Source: an uncultured Pelagibacteraceae bacterium (lineage in GTDB: Bacteria; Pseudomonadota; Alphaproteobacteria; Pelagibacterales; Pelagibacteraceae). From it: a stretch of 64,000 bases of DNA. Below are positions 1 through 10,614 of the stretch, piece after piece. The position numbers and the translations under genes are program-made. The DNA is taken from positions 1 to 64,000 of the forward strand of contig CACLWW010000002.1 in NCBI GenBank assembly GCA_902610755.1. The letters are read 5' to 3'. Under the pieces are notes generated by a model. That model worked only from the letters and a program-made list of their open reading frames with translations. It did no database searches and was not told where the DNA came from. The first letter of the stretch is position 1, and each line of letters opens with the position of its first letter.

Positions 1-1
1 C

Positions 2-121
2 TATGCTGTAGAAAAAATAACTAAAGGAAGAAAAAACATTATAGTTTCAACAGCTACTGCAGGAAATCATGGCAAATCAGTTGCTTGGGGAGCAAAAAAT
101 TTAGGATTATTCAGATGCTGA
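2..121 (+). pseudogene. Fragment of a PLP-dependent ammonia-lyase (diaminopropionate ammonia-lyase/threonine dehydratase-like), truncated at both ends
   Basis: Frame from base 2 reads YAVEKITKGRKNIIVSTATAGNHGKSVAWGAKNLGLFRC*; the ATAGNHGKSVAWGAKNLG stretch resembles fold-type II PLP enzymes; homology appears to end near base 107. Confidence 0.6.
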
Positions 122-920
122 TTTAATTGTATGTGCGGTAAGCTCTCTAGGAGTTGATTGGTTTATTGACCAAATTTCTCAAATGGGAAATAAAAAACTT
201 AATATAGTTTTATTAACCAAGGGTTTGAGCATTGAAGCGGGAAAATTAATAACCATTTCTTACAAGATTAAAAATGAACTTAAAAAAAATGGTTTTGATG
301 ACGTGATCGTTTCAGCAATAAAAGGACCTTGTCTTGCAGCTGGATTAGCAAATAAAATGAGGACAGGCACAGTAATTGCTAGTGAAAACAAAGATACAGC
401 AAAATTAATACAGAAAACAATAACAACTGAATATTATTCTACAGAGACATCAGAAGATGTAAAAGGAGTAGAATTTTGTGGTGCAATTAAAAATATCTAT
501 TCTATGTTAATTGGAGCTTCAGAAGGTTTAAGTAACCCAAGCGCACCTGAAAGTATAAAATCAAAATACTTTCTTAATACCTCAGCGTCTTTAATTCATC
601 GCTCAATTTCTGAGATGGTTAAATTTGTCAAATACTTTGGCGGTAATGAAACAACAGTTTATGGACTAGCTGGTTTGGGAGATTTATATGTAAGTGCAAT
701 AGGTGGGAGAAATAGTCAAATGGGGAAATATTTAGGACAAGGAACTTTATATAAAGAAGCTAAAGAAAAATTTATGAAAGACATTACTGTTGAAGGTGCA
801 CAGTTGGCACTTGAAATTGGTCCAATTCTTTTAAAGGAACTTAAAAAAAATGAATTTCCTTTAATGTTCAACATACTTGAGACTATATGCAATAATAAGA
901 AATTAAGTATTAATTGGTAA
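105..920 (+). pseudogene. gpsA: NAD(P)-dependent glycerol-3-phosphate dehydrogenase, N-terminally truncated (Rossmann GxGxxG missing)
   Basis: Open frame from 105 reads DYSDADLIVCAVSSLGVDWFIDQISQMGNKK and continues into the 245-aa ORF with GpsA-like KNIYSMLIGASEGL and GLAGLGDLYVSAIGGRNSQMGKYLGQG. Confidence 0.65.
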
Positions 921-921
921 A

Positions 922-2610
922 TTAAAAAAGTCCCTCAACTTCACCTTTTTTGTTTAGCTTAATATTATTAGCAGCAGGAACTTTGGGTAGACCAGGCATA
1001 GTCATAATTGATCCGCAAACAACTACAATAAATTCAGCTCCAGATGATAATCTCACTTCCCTTATTGGAATTTCATGATTTGATGGAGCTCCTTTTAACT
1101 TTGGATCTGTTGAAAAACTATATTGGGTTTTAGCTATACAAACAGGTAAACTCTTATAGCCGTTATTCTCAAAAACTTTTAGTTGTTCTTTTACATCTTC
1201 ATTTGCAGTAATTCCATTACCTCTATAAATTTCTTTAACGATTTTTTCAATTTTATCCCAAAGATTTAAATTATCTTCATACAATAATTTAAAATTATTC
1301 TTTTTTAAATCTTTACATGTTTTAACTACTTTCTTAGCTAGGTCAGTCGCACCTTTTCCTCCCATTGCCCAATGTTTACATTCACTAACCTGGACATTTA
1401 TATTTTTACAAAAATTAAGAACAACTTCTATCTCTTTTCTTGTATCTAAAGCAAAATGGTTAATTGCTACGATTGGTTCTAGTCCAAATTTTTTAATATT
1501 AAAAATATGCCTTTCTAAATTTACTAAACCTTTTTTTAAAGCGTTGGTATCTTCTTTTTTAAGATTTTCTTTTTCTACACCCCCGTGCATCTTTAGTGCT
1601 CTTATAGTCGCAACAATTACAACACAGCTAGGTTTTAATTCTGCCTTTCTACATTTTATATCTAAAAATTTTTCAGCACCGAGGTCTGCACCGAATCCTG
1701 CCTCAGTAACAACGTAGTCAGATAGCTTGAGGGCTGCTGTTGTAGCAATTACAGAATTACAGCCATGAGCAATATTAGCAAATGGACCTCCATGAATAAT
1801 AGCCGGGTTATGTTCTAAACTTTGGGTAACATTGGGTCTTATTGCTTCCTTTAAAAGAACAGTCATTGGTCCCTGAGCATTTAAATCTTTTGCAAAAATC
1901 GACTGGCCTTCTTTATTGTAAGCTATTGTTATATTTCCAATTTTTTTTTCTAAATCATTTAAGTCTTTTGCTAAACAAAAAATAGCCATGACTTCCGATG
2001 CAACAGTTATGTCAAAGCCATCTATTCTTCTAAAATCTTTTGCAACACCACTTGTATTGATGTCAATAAATCTAAGTGCACGATCATTCATATCTATTAC
2101 TCTCTTCCAAACTATTTTTTTTTCATCAATATTAAGTTTGTTTCCCCAGTAAATATGATTATCAATCATTGCAGATAATAAATTGTGTGCTGATGTAATC
2201 GCATGAAAATCTCCAGTGAAATGAAGATTTATCTGTTCCATAGGAACAACTTGAGCATACCCACCACCTGCTGCCCCGCCTTTCATACCAAATGAAGGTC
2301 CAAGACTGGGTTCTCTAAGACAAACAATAGATTTTTTTCCAATTTTATTTAGACCATCATTTAAACCAACAGAAGTAGTCGTTTTACCTTCCCCAGCTGG
2401 TGTTGGAGTAATGGCTGTAACAAGTATAAGATAACCATCCTTTTTCTTTTTTAATTTATTTAAAAAATCAAAATTTATTTTTGCTATATGCCTTCCCATT
2501 GGACTAAAAGCACTTGGGTTATCAGGTACATTAATTTTTTTTAAAATTTTTGAAATTGGTTTGAGCTTACAACCTCTAGCTATTTCTATGTCAGATTTAA
2601 ATTTTTTCAT
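922..2610 (-). CDS. fhs: Formate--tetrahydrofolate ligase
   Basis: 562 aa; [17 protein letters not shown]-loop and [15 protein letters not shown] typical of Fhs. Confidence 0.97.
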   Translation of the reverse strand: MKKFKSDIEIARGCKLKPISKILKKINVPDNPSAFSPMGRHIAKINFDFLNKLKKKKDGYLILVTAITPTPAGEGKTTTSVGLNDGLNKIGKKSIVCLREPSLGPSFGMKGGAAGGGYAQVVPMEQINLHFTGDFHAITSAHNLLSAMIDNHIYWGNKLNIDEKKIVWKRVIDMNDRALRFIDINTSGVAKDFRRIDGFDITVASEVMAIFCLAKDLNDLEKKIGNITIAYNKEGQSIFAKDLNAQGPMTVLLKEAIRPNVTQSLEHNPAIIHGGPFANIAHGCNSVIATTAALKLSDYVVTEAGFGADLGAEKFLDIKCRKAELKPSCVVIVATIRALKMHGGVEKENLKKEDTNALKKGLVNLERHIFNIKKFGLEPIVAINHFALDTRKEIEVVLNFCKNINVQVSECKHWAMGGKGATDLAKKVVKTCKDLKKNNFKLLYEDNLNLWDKIEKIVKEIYRGNGITANEDVKEQLKVFENNGYKSLPVCIAKTQYSFSTDPKLKGAPSNHEIPIREVRLSSGAEFIVVVCGSIMTMPGLPKVPAANNIKLNKKGEVEGLF

Positions 2611-2705
2611 TTAGGTCGTTTTTCAGCGTATTTATACTTTATTTGTTCACTTTGAAAGAAATAAATTACAATGGACATTTAATTATTTAATACATATCTT
2701 GAAGC

Positions 2706-3815
2706 ATGAAAAAAAATTTCAGGTTTTTTGATAATAGACAAAAATATCTTCTTTTTGTAACCACTACTAACGAAAAAAACAAAATTGCAGATGCTTTGAA
2801 ACCGATTGTTCAAAATTTAAAACCTAAAAATCCCGCTTTAAAAATTTTTGATGCCGGAATGGGAGACGGGTCTCTTTTAATGAGTGTAATGAGGCAGTGT
2901 CATCAAAAAATGCCTAATATACCATTACTTGTTTCAACAAAAGAAATAAGCATGGAAGATGTAAGACTAGGTCTAGAAAAACTTCCTGATAGATTTGCTG
3001 AACACAAAAATACTGTCTTTGTAATTTCAAATTTGAATTATGTGGAGTCAACATCCTTAAAATCAAGAAATTTTAAAAAACAAAAAAAAATGAATTGGAA
3101 AGTTGTAAAATTAAAAGGAAATTCCTCTTTAGATTTTTCAAATCAATTAAGAAAGCTTAATCAAGAATTTTTAGCAAAAAAGTGGCAAGTAGAAACAAAT
3201 CCAAAAACTGGAACATCAACTTATAAAGAACCATCTGTAATTGTTATTTTTAGAAAAGATCAAGAATTTGTCCTACAAGATGTAATACCAAAAAAAAATA
3301 ACGGAAAAACAGATTATGACTTAATTATTGCATCTCAACCCTATAGATCAAGAGTTACTGCTGAAAAAAAAGTAAAATATGTAATTGAACCTATGATCAA
3401 ATCCTTATCAAAGAAAGGAAAGCTGGTTGTAGTGCATGCATGTGGTGGAGATCCAGCAAATAAGATAGTTAAAAAAATATGGCCCAAAGAGAATCCATTT
3501 CCGTATTTGTATTCCTCTATCGAAAAATACATTAAGTCAAATACAGATAAATCTTTCTTAAAAACATTAAAATTTCATAAAGTGAAAAAAATAAGTTATG
3601 TTTTAAGAGCACTCCCAAATGAAATAAGTGGTGGAATAGCAACTTCATTAATATTTTCTGCATGGAATGCCGCAGTCTACGTTAATCAAATATCGGATGA
3701 ACAAATAATGAAGGCAGAAAAACATAAGAATTATCAAAAAGTCGTTCAAAACATTGTAAATAAATATAAAGGATTACACTTTAAAAACGAATTATTCGTA
3801 ATAGAAAAAAAATAA
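2706..3815 (+). CDS. SAM-dependent methyltransferase-like protein
   Basis: 369 aa; LKIFDAGMGDGSLL motif I-like and DLIIASQPY motif IV-like. Confidence 0.6.
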   Translation: MKKNFRFFDNRQKYLLFVTTTNEKNKIADALKPIVQNLKPKNPALKIFDAGMGDGSLLMSVMRQCHQKMPNIPLLVSTKEISMEDVRLGLEKLPDRFAEHKNTVFVISNLNYVESTSLKSRNFKKQKKMNWKVVKLKGNSSLDFSNQLRKLNQEFLAKKWQVETNPKTGTSTYKEPSVIVIFRKDQEFVLQDVIPKKNNGKTDYDLIIASQPYRSRVTAEKKVKYVIEPMIKSLSKKGKLVVVHACGGDPANKIVKKIWPKENPFPYLYSSIEKYIKSNTDKSFLKTLKFHKVKKISYVLRALPNEISGGIATSLIFSAWNAAVYVNQISDEQIMKAEKHKNYQKVVQNIVNKYKGLHFKNELFVIEKK

Positions 3816-3925
3816 CTAATTTTTTCAACCGCTGTTTGTAATTAAAACTTTTTTTGATACTCAAATTGATCACCAATTTAAATTTTAATTTGTTGTGAAA
3901 ATTTTCATAAACTGTATGAGAAGCA

Positions 3926-4136
3926 ATGTTTAAAAAAACATTTTTTCTGATTAGTTTGTTTTTTGGTGCTCACTGGTTGTTACCAATCAACTGCCTCGTT
4001 AATTGGCCCGACAGTCACATTAGGCACATCTGGAAATATAGTTCAATCAGCTATTTCTTATACCGTAAATGAGTCAGTTAAAAAAACTACTGGAGAATAC
4101 CCCGCAGAGCACATTAAAAAAAGATTTAAAAATTAA
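3926..4136 (+). pseudogene. Small lipoprotein with apparent +1 frameshift
   Basis: ATG frame gives MFKKTFFLISLFF; next frame gives VLTGCYQSTASLIGPTVTLGTSGNIVQSAISYTVNESVKKTTGEYPAEHIKKRFKN*; lipobox LTGC appears only across the shift at a poly-T tract. Confidence 0.6.
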
Positions 4137-4140
4137 AAAA

Positions 4141-4596
4141 TCAAACTTTTATTTTCATATAACATGAATTTGGATCATTCTTATAGTGACCAAAAGGACC
4201 ACACTCTTCAAAACCACAAGACTTAAATAGTTTTCTTGCGGGCTCAAAAAATTTACCTGATCCAGTCTCAATAAAAATATTTTTTAATCCAATATCTCTA
4301 GATTTAGATAATAAGACAGAAATAATTTTTTTACCAAAACCTTTTTCTCTAAATTTATCATGCACTCTGATAGATTTAAACTCACCATGATTTTGACTTA
4401 GGATTTTTATTGCCCCACATCCAATGAGGTCTTCATTATACCAAATGCTCCAGAATTTTATTGTATCATCCTTAAGTCCATCTATATCGAGGACATGAGT
4501 ACTACCCGTTGGAGAGACAGATCTTAATTCAATAAAGTGTTTTTTTAAAAGTTCATTTACTTTCACATCATCAAAATTATTTTCAATAGCTTTCAT
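4141..4596 (-). CDS. GNAT family N-acetyltransferase
   Basis: 151 aa; IRVHDKFREKGFGKKIISVLL acetyl-CoA binding motif. Confidence 0.85.
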   Translation of the reverse strand: MKAIENNFDDVKVNELLKKHFIELRSVSPTGSTHVLDIDGLKDDTIKFWSIWYNEDLIGCGAIKILSQNHGEFKSIRVHDKFREKGFGKKIISVLLSKSRDIGLKNIFIETGSGKFFEPARKLFKSCGFEECGPFGHYKNDPNSCYMKIKV

Positions 4597-4602
4597 TGGG
4601 AT

Positions 4603-5646
4603 TTATAAAATATCATCTAAATTTTTGAATTCTCCAATTTTAAAGATAATAGCTTCGTCATTTTTAAAACCATACTTTTTTGCATTGTCTAAAAATCTTT
4701 TTGGAGGCTCCATTATAGGTTCTAATGATAATACAAAAGTTCCCCAATGCATTCCGATAACTCTTTTGCTGTTTAAGTCTTTGGCAATCTGCAATGCCTC
4801 TTCAGGATTTGTATGGTAGATAGATTTATCAAACATTGGCTTAAAATTATAAGCGCCGATATTTATAATAGTGAGATCAATTGGTCCAAATTTTTTTCCA
4901 ATTTCTTTATAAATTTCTCCGTATCCAGTATCGCAAGCAAACAAAATTTTTTTTCTTTTATATTCAAGTAAATAACTTCCCCAAAGAGTTTTATTAGTAT
5001 CTGTTAGACTTCTTTTTGACCAATGAACTGCAGGTAGCATAGTTATTTTTAAATCATTTTTTTTGATCGATTGATACCAATCAAGCTCGCTTACTTTCTT
5101 AAAACTATTTTTTGTAAAATATTTACCAAGCTTAAGGGGAACAATTACATTAGCATCTTTGTAAGGAAATTTTCTAATTGTAACCATGTCTTGATGATCA
5201 TAGTGATTATGTGTCAGTAAAAATAAGTCAATTTTTGGAATTTCATTTAAGTTTAAAGCTGGTGCAACATATCTTTTGGGTCCAAAAATTAATGGTCCAG
5301 CATTTTTTGAGAAAACTGGATCTGTTATAATAGTTGTTTCTCCGAGTTTTATTAAAAATGTAGCATGTCCAATCCAGCCAATATAATCACTGTTTTGTTT
5401 TGAAGCTAAATCTTTTAAGACATGCTCCTTTTTTAAAACATGATCATCTGGAACTGTCATGTCTAATTTTTTTTTCTCTTTGTTAAAAGTAGAGTAAGAC
5501 CATTTAATTTTATCATCCCTCACAGGAGAACCCTCGGGATTTCTAAAGGTGTTATCAGGTAAATGATGATACGGTTTATTATCCATAGAATTTAAATTTG
5601 AAAAAATAGAAAAACAGAAAACTAAAACAATAAGCTTCTTAATCAT
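4603..5646 (-). CDS. MBL-fold metallohydrolase (NAPE-PLD/UlaG-like)
   Basis: IGHATFLIKLGETTIITDPVFS and LTHNHYDHQD metal motif; N-terminal hydrophobic signal. Confidence 0.85.
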   Translation of the reverse strand: MIKKLIVLVFCFSIFSNLNSMDNKPYHHLPDNTFRNPEGSPVRDDKIKWSYSTFNKEKKKLDMTVPDDHVLKKEHVLKDLASKQNSDYIGWIGHATFLIKLGETTIITDPVFSKNAGPLIFGPKRYVAPALNLNEIPKIDLFLLTHNHYDHQDMVTIRKFPYKDANVIVPLKLGKYFTKNSFKKVSELDWYQSIKKNDLKITMLPAVHWSKRSLTDTNKTLWGSYLLEYKRKKILFACDTGYGEIYKEIGKKFGPIDLTIINIGAYNFKPMFDKSIYHTNPEEALQIAKDLNSKRVIGMHWGTFVLSLEPIMEPPKRFLDNAKKYGFKNDEAIIFKIGEFKNLDDIL

Positions 5647-6694
5647 TGATCTTATTGATTTCTGTAAAATGTCCCATTTTTCTTTTTTCTTTAATTTCCT
5701 TTTTTAAATAATCGAAAAAAAATTCATTATCTTGAAATTTTTTTCCTTTAAATTTAGTTATTTCATTACCTAGAATATTTGTCATTTTCGCATTGTAAAG
5801 TTTTAATGTTTTTACCTTTTTGAGACCACAAACTGCACGAATATGGTTTTCGAATTGACTGATATTGTGTGAGTTGATTGTCATGTGACCGGAATTATGT
5901 ACTCTGGGCGCGATTTCATTTACTAACAAATTGTCTTTATCATCTATAAAAAATTCAACACATAAGGTTCCCACATAATCCAACTTTTCACTAATTTTTT
6001 TTGCATATTCAACAGATTGAGAAAAATGTTCTTTACTTATGCTAGCTGGAATTTTAGAGACTTTTAATATTTGGTCTTCATGTTTATTTTCAAATGGCTC
6101 ATAAATTTCGTATTCATTTTCTTTAAATCTTGTGACTATTACAGAGATTTCTTTTTTTAAACTAACCATTTTTTCTAATATATAGTCGCTATTTTTAGAA
6201 AGGCTAATATTCTCACAATCCTCAAGATTATTTAATTTAAATTGTCCCTTTCCATCATAACCAAGAGTAGCCGTCTTTAACATTGCAGGTAAAAGTTCTA
6301 CATTTGATATCAAATCATCTTTATTATTAATCTTTTTGTATTGTGTAGTTTTAATATTTTGATCATTTACAAAATTCTTCTCCAAAATTCTATTTTGAAT
6401 AATTTTATTTATTTGAGGTTTTGGCAAAACTTCTTTTATCGAATTAAGTTTATCCAAAATATCAAAAGGGATATTCTCAAATTCGAAAGTAATTTTGTCT
6501 ACTTTTTTTGTAAAGTAACTAATTTTTTCTTCATCATTATAATTTGACAAAATAAATTCGTCAGAAAATTCTTTTGCAGGAGACATTGGGTCATCGCTCC
6601 ATACAATTGTATAGACATCCAATTTTTTTGCTGCCATACAAAGCATACAACCTAATTGACCGCCACCCAAAATACCAAGATTAGTTTTCTTCAT
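5639..6694 (-). CDS. purK: 5-(carboxyamino)imidazole ribonucleotide synthase
   Basis: LGILGGGQLGCMLCMAAKKL N-terminus, ATP-grasp EIAPRVHNSGHMT; adjacent to purE. Confidence 0.95.
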   Translation of the reverse strand: MKKTNLGILGGGQLGCMLCMAAKKLDVYTIVWSDDPMSPAKEFSDEFILSNYNDEEKISYFTKKVDKITFEFENIPFDILDKLNSIKEVLPKPQINKIIQNRILEKNFVNDQNIKTTQYKKINNKDDLISNVELLPAMLKTATLGYDGKGQFKLNNLEDCENISLSKNSDYILEKMVSLKKEISVIVTRFKENEYEIYEPFENKHEDQILKVSKIPASISKEHFSQSVEYAKKISEKLDYVGTLCVEFFIDDKDNLLVNEIAPRVHNSGHMTINSHNISQFENHIRAVCGLKKVKTLKLYNAKMTNILGNEITKFKGKKFQDNEFFFDYLKKEIKEKRKMGHFTEINKIND

Positions 6695-6697
6695 TAG

Positions 6698-7186
6698 TTA
6701 TTTTGGTTTTTTTTTCACTGATTTTGTTTGTTTAATTCTTAATTTCAGCAAGGAATTTTTTATTTTTTTGTCAGTAATCCCAAGAATAGACGCAGCATAT
6801 AATGCAGCATTAATTGCACCATCTTTTCCTATCGCAACAGTTCCAACAGGAATACCTTTTGGCATCTGAACTATTGATAATAAACTATCAAGACCTTTTA
6901 GTTTTTTACTTTCAACCGGGACCCCAATAACTGGGACAGTTGTTAAAGAGGCAATCATACCAGGCAAATGTGCAGATCCACCAGCTCCAGCAATTATAAC
7001 TGAATAACTAGTCTCTGATTTTTTCGCAAACTGATAAAGTCTTTTTGGTGTTCTGTGCGCTGATACAATTTTCAAATCAAAACTAATTTTTAAAATTTTA
7101 AAAATTTTAACGCAATCTTTCATAGTTGAATAATCCGATTGACTACCCATTACTATTGCTATTTTTAGATGTTTTTTTAGTTTCAT
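6698..7186 (-). CDS. purE: 5-(carboxyamino)imidazole ribonucleotide mutase
   Basis: [33 protein letters not shown]. Confidence 0.97.
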   Translation of the reverse strand: MKLKKHLKIAIVMGSQSDYSTMKDCVKIFKILKISFDLKIVSAHRTPKRLYQFAKKSETSYSVIIAGAGGSAHLPGMIASLTTVPVIGVPVESKKLKGLDSLLSIVQMPKGIPVGTVAIGKDGAINAALYAASILGITDKKIKNSLLKLRIKQTKSVKKKPK

Positions 7187-7234
7187 TTACGTATTTATTA
7201 TCAGATATATAACAAGTATTATATAACTAAACTT

Positions 7235-8203
7235 ATGAATTTCAAAATTGACAACTTACAATATTGTAAATGGGATAGGTCAGTTTTTGAAATCAATCGT
7301 GAGGCTGGATTAGACGCAGTTCACGTCACAATAGTATATCATGAAGATTTTGATGAATTACAAAAAAGAATTTCAGAATGGAAAGAACACTTTAAAAAAC
7401 ATAATGATTTAATTTTCTTAGGAAAAGACTTTAGAGACATTGAGAAAGCTAAGAAAAATAACAAAACTGCGATATTTTTTGGGTTTCAAAATTGTTCACC
7501 AATTGAGGATGATATAAATCTTATTGAGAAGGTTCATGAACTTGGCTGTAGATTTATGCAACTTACTTATAACAACCAATCCTTATTAGCCTCTGGTTGC
7601 TATGAAAAAATTGATAGTGGGGTTACTAATTTTGGCAAAGAAGCAATAAAAGAAATGAATAGGGTGGGTATCGTTATTGATATGTCTCATTCGGGTGAAA
7701 AAAGTACGTTTGATGCAATTGAATTAAGCCAAAAACCAATTGCAATAACTCATTCCAACCCAAACTCTTGGCATAAAGCAAAAAGAAATAAGTCAGATGA
7801 TTTGCTTAAAACATTATCTCAAAGTGGGGGCATGTTAGGATTTTCTCTTTACCCTCATCATCTTAATGAAAATTCAAATTGTAAATTAGATAATTTTTGT
7901 GAAATGATTGCAAGGACTGCTGAAATAATGGACGTAAAAAATCTAGGTATTGGTTCAGACTTGTGTTTAAACCAACCAGATGAGATCGTAGGATGGATGA
8001 GGAATGGAACTTGGACAAAAAAAAAGGTTTACGGAGAAGGAACAGCGAATAATGAAGGCTTTCCAGACCAACCAAGTTGGTTTAAAGATGCTAGAGGATT
8101 TAAAAATATTGAGAGTGGACTCAAAAAAATTGGATTTAATTTGGATGAGATTAATGGAATACTGGGTAATAACTGGTATAATTTTTACAAAGGTATAAAT
8201 TAA
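7235..8203 (+). CDS. Membrane dipeptidase (renal dipeptidase-like, peptidase M19)
   Basis: 322 aa; GIVIDMSHSGEKSTFDAIELSQKPIAITHSN and LGIGSDL motifs. Confidence 0.85.
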   Translation: MNFKIDNLQYCKWDRSVFEINREAGLDAVHVTIVYHEDFDELQKRISEWKEHFKKHNDLIFLGKDFRDIEKAKKNNKTAIFFGFQNCSPIEDDINLIEKVHELGCRFMQLTYNNQSLLASGCYEKIDSGVTNFGKEAIKEMNRVGIVIDMSHSGEKSTFDAIELSQKPIAITHSNPNSWHKAKRNKSDDLLKTLSQSGGMLGFSLYPHHLNENSNCKLDNFCEMIARTAEIMDVKNLGIGSDLCLNQPDEIVGWMRNGTWTKKKVYGEGTANNEGFPDQPSWFKDARGFKNIESGLKKIGFNLDEINGILGNNWYNFYKGIN

Positions 8204-9864
8204 TGCAAATTGAATTAAGAGACCCAAAAAAAATAATGAAATTAAAACGCCTTGGTTCTTTCCACCAATCAAAACTTTCATTTTTAAGATCTTTTTTGAG
8301 AGAGTTTAATTCGTGGGATTATAAAAGAGAATTATTTGAACTAGATAATGATGGATATGGTGTTGCCGTTTACTCTTTTAAAAAAGAAAAAAGAAAATAC
8401 TCTTTGGTTTGTTTTGCAAATAAATTAGATGATAACGAAAGGTCAGATAGAGTAATAGCAAAAAAATGGGACGCATCATTTACTTTGTTTGATGGTATTC
8501 CAACAAAAAAAGATATTGAAAGATTATCATTAAATGTTCCGCGACAAGAAATAGGACGGATGACTTATAAAGAGTTGACTTTATCAAGAGCAAACAAGTC
8601 AATGAGAGCTTTTAATTATGTTGTAGAGTGCTTATCGAGTGGCAATCAACCCTCTACTAAAAAGTTATCTGAAATAGGATATCTATATAGAACTACCGCA
8701 GTATATGGATCGGGTAAATTTGGGCTAGCAGATCGGTTTAGAATTAAAAATAGACCAGAGATACATGGGCCCTTTAGACTTGAAATGATGTTGGTATATT
8801 TTGTAAGACAATTTACAATTGATCAAGTAAATTTTATCTCAAAAAATAAAAATCCGAGAAAAGCAATTGAGCTGGACAAAAATATTGCAAGAAGTTTAGG
8901 TATTGGAAATTCTACTGGATTAGGAATGGCACCTTTTATAGTCAATCATCCAATACTTCTAAATAATTGGATATTAGCAAGAGAAACTGCCTTAAAAAAA
9001 ATAAGGGAGATTAAAGATGTAAAGCAAGAGGATTTCAATCATTTTTTTAAATGTCTAAAGAATTCTATAAACAATATAAATACTTGGAATACAGATAGTG
9101 ATTTTCAAAAAGAAAAAATAAGAAATCTAAAGATAGATCTCATCAAATTTATTAAATATTTAGAACAAGAATTTGATAAAAAAAAAGAATACTTATTTAA
9201 CACAATTTTTAATTGGGTAGATACGAATTTAACAGAAGAGAGTATTGAGTATGTAGTTAGCTTGTTCCTTGAGCCTTATGATGAAATTGTTGACCAATTA
9301 ACTCCCACAATGAGTGCCGACGAAGAAAAATTTTTCAATATCCCAGTTGAGAGAAATATTGAAGATTTACGAGTAATCATTGAAAAAAATTATACAGAAA
9401 TATTGAATATAGATTTTAATGAAAATAAAAACATTCAGAACTTTTGGTTTATTTCAAAAAATAAAGAGGAGCCAAGAGTAGCTAACAGGTTTGAAGAAAT
9501 AGGATCTGAACTTGAGCAACCGCTAGCAATCGCTAGAGATGTTAAATCTCTTTATCTTAGAATAAAAAATCTTAAGAATAGTATGACAATTAGTAGATTT
9601 CTTGCAGATAATAACGATTTAAGACATGCAGTGAGACGAGTTTTTATGATCGAAAAATTTCCTTATTCAGAAATTCAGGATAATATAATTGGCTCAGATT
9701 TAATACCAATTGACATGCTTAGACTTAAACTTTCTTTTTTCGGAGCTTGTAAATTCGACCCAAGATCTGACAAATGGTTAAGAATTTGTATGTTTCAAGG
9801 CGCTCCATTACCTGATGAGCTCAAACAATTTAACGATAATTGGATTTATAATTCATTAAATTAA
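8203..9864 (+). CDS. Conserved protein of unknown function (553 aa)
   Basis: Long ORF coupled by TAATG to the preceding dipeptidase; no family recognised. Confidence 0.8.
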   Translation: MQIELRDPKKIMKLKRLGSFHQSKLSFLRSFLREFNSWDYKRELFELDNDGYGVAVYSFKKEKRKYSLVCFANKLDDNERSDRVIAKKWDASFTLFDGIPTKKDIERLSLNVPRQEIGRMTYKELTLSRANKSMRAFNYVVECLSSGNQPSTKKLSEIGYLYRTTAVYGSGKFGLADRFRIKNRPEIHGPFRLEMMLVYFVRQFTIDQVNFISKNKNPRKAIELDKNIARSLGIGNSTGLGMAPFIVNHPILLNNWILARETALKKIREIKDVKQEDFNHFFKCLKNSINNINTWNTDSDFQKEKIRNLKIDLIKFIKYLEQEFDKKKEYLFNTIFNWVDTNLTEESIEYVVSLFLEPYDEIVDQLTPTMSADEEKFFNIPVERNIEDLRVIIEKNYTEILNIDFNENKNIQNFWFISKNKEEPRVANRFEEIGSELEQPLAIARDVKSLYLRIKNLKNSMTISRFLADNNDLRHAVRRVFMIEKFPYSEIQDNIIGSDLIPIDMLRLKLSFFGACKFDPRSDKWLRICMFQGAPLPDELKQFNDNWIYNSLN

Positions 9865-10472
9865 TGAGATCCTTTAGTGAAATAGAGACAATATCTAAGA
9901 GAGCGTCTAGAGGAGCAGGTTTCTCATGGGGTGTTTCAGAAGAAATTGGGAAGTCAGTAAGATTATTAGAAATGTTTGGTCTGCCAGGAATCTTACATCT
10001 AAAACACTATTTAGAGAAAATTAATAATCACAATTATCAAAAGATAACAATAATATCTGCTGACAACATTTCTAATAATATTCCTTATTGTCCAATCAGC
10101 GTAGGTGTAAATTTCTTGGATCAAGCTTATAACTTAGAAAAAATTGAAAATATTAATTTTTCAAATCTTGCTTATCCACTTTTGGTAGTCCCTTTTTTAT
10201 CAAGATCATCAGAGATAATTGGTAAAAAAATTTTATTAAATTTAGAGAATTTCAAATTTTTATTTAATTTTAATCAATCTATACTTTCAAATTTCGATAA
10301 TTCTTTAATTTCAAAAACAACAAACTTTTTTATTAGTTTTAATCAAAACGAGGATAGTTTTGATGAAATAACTTGGGATACTTTATATAAGATTTCACAA
10401 AAAACTTTTGTTGATGAAACTGAAAGCTCAAAACAAACTTCAGCTGGCGCAGGATTGACTGATAATGACTGA
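9864..10472 (+). CDS. DUF3726-like protein
   Basis: N-terminus SFSEIETISKRASRGAGFSWGVSEEIGKSVRLLEMFGL resembles DUF3726; TAATG coupling to upstream gene. Confidence 0.65.
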   Translation: MRSFSEIETISKRASRGAGFSWGVSEEIGKSVRLLEMFGLPGILHLKHYLEKINNHNYQKITIISADNISNNIPYCPISVGVNFLDQAYNLEKIENINFSNLAYPLLVVPFLSRSSEIIGKKILLNLENFKFLFNFNQSILSNFDNSLISKTTNFFISFNQNEDSFDEITWDTLYKISQKTFVDETESSKQTSAGAGLTDND

Positions 10473-10614
10473 GATTAAAAATGATAAAGATCATCTCGAT
10501 GATTATTGCGAGGAATGTGGTTGTGAAGATGAAAGTGTCTCACAAAATTTATTAATGTTTGGTTTTAAAATTTGTGCTTCCTGTAAAATCTCTAAAACGA
10601 TTTTTCCTATTTAG
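10465..10614 (+). CDS. 49-aa Cys-rich (zinc-ribbon-like) microprotein
   Basis: Hand-read ORF MTEIKNDKDHLDDYCEECGCEDESVSQNLLMFGFKICASCKISKTIFPI*; start overlaps the upstream stop (ATGACTGA); CxxC pairs. Confidence 0.75.
   Translation: MTEIKNDKDHLDDYCEECGCEDESVSQNLLMFGFKICASCKISKTIFPI

Noticed and set aside
7967-8281. 104-aa minus-strand ORF
   Set aside because: Antisense across the dipeptidase/553-aa gene junction; no motif.
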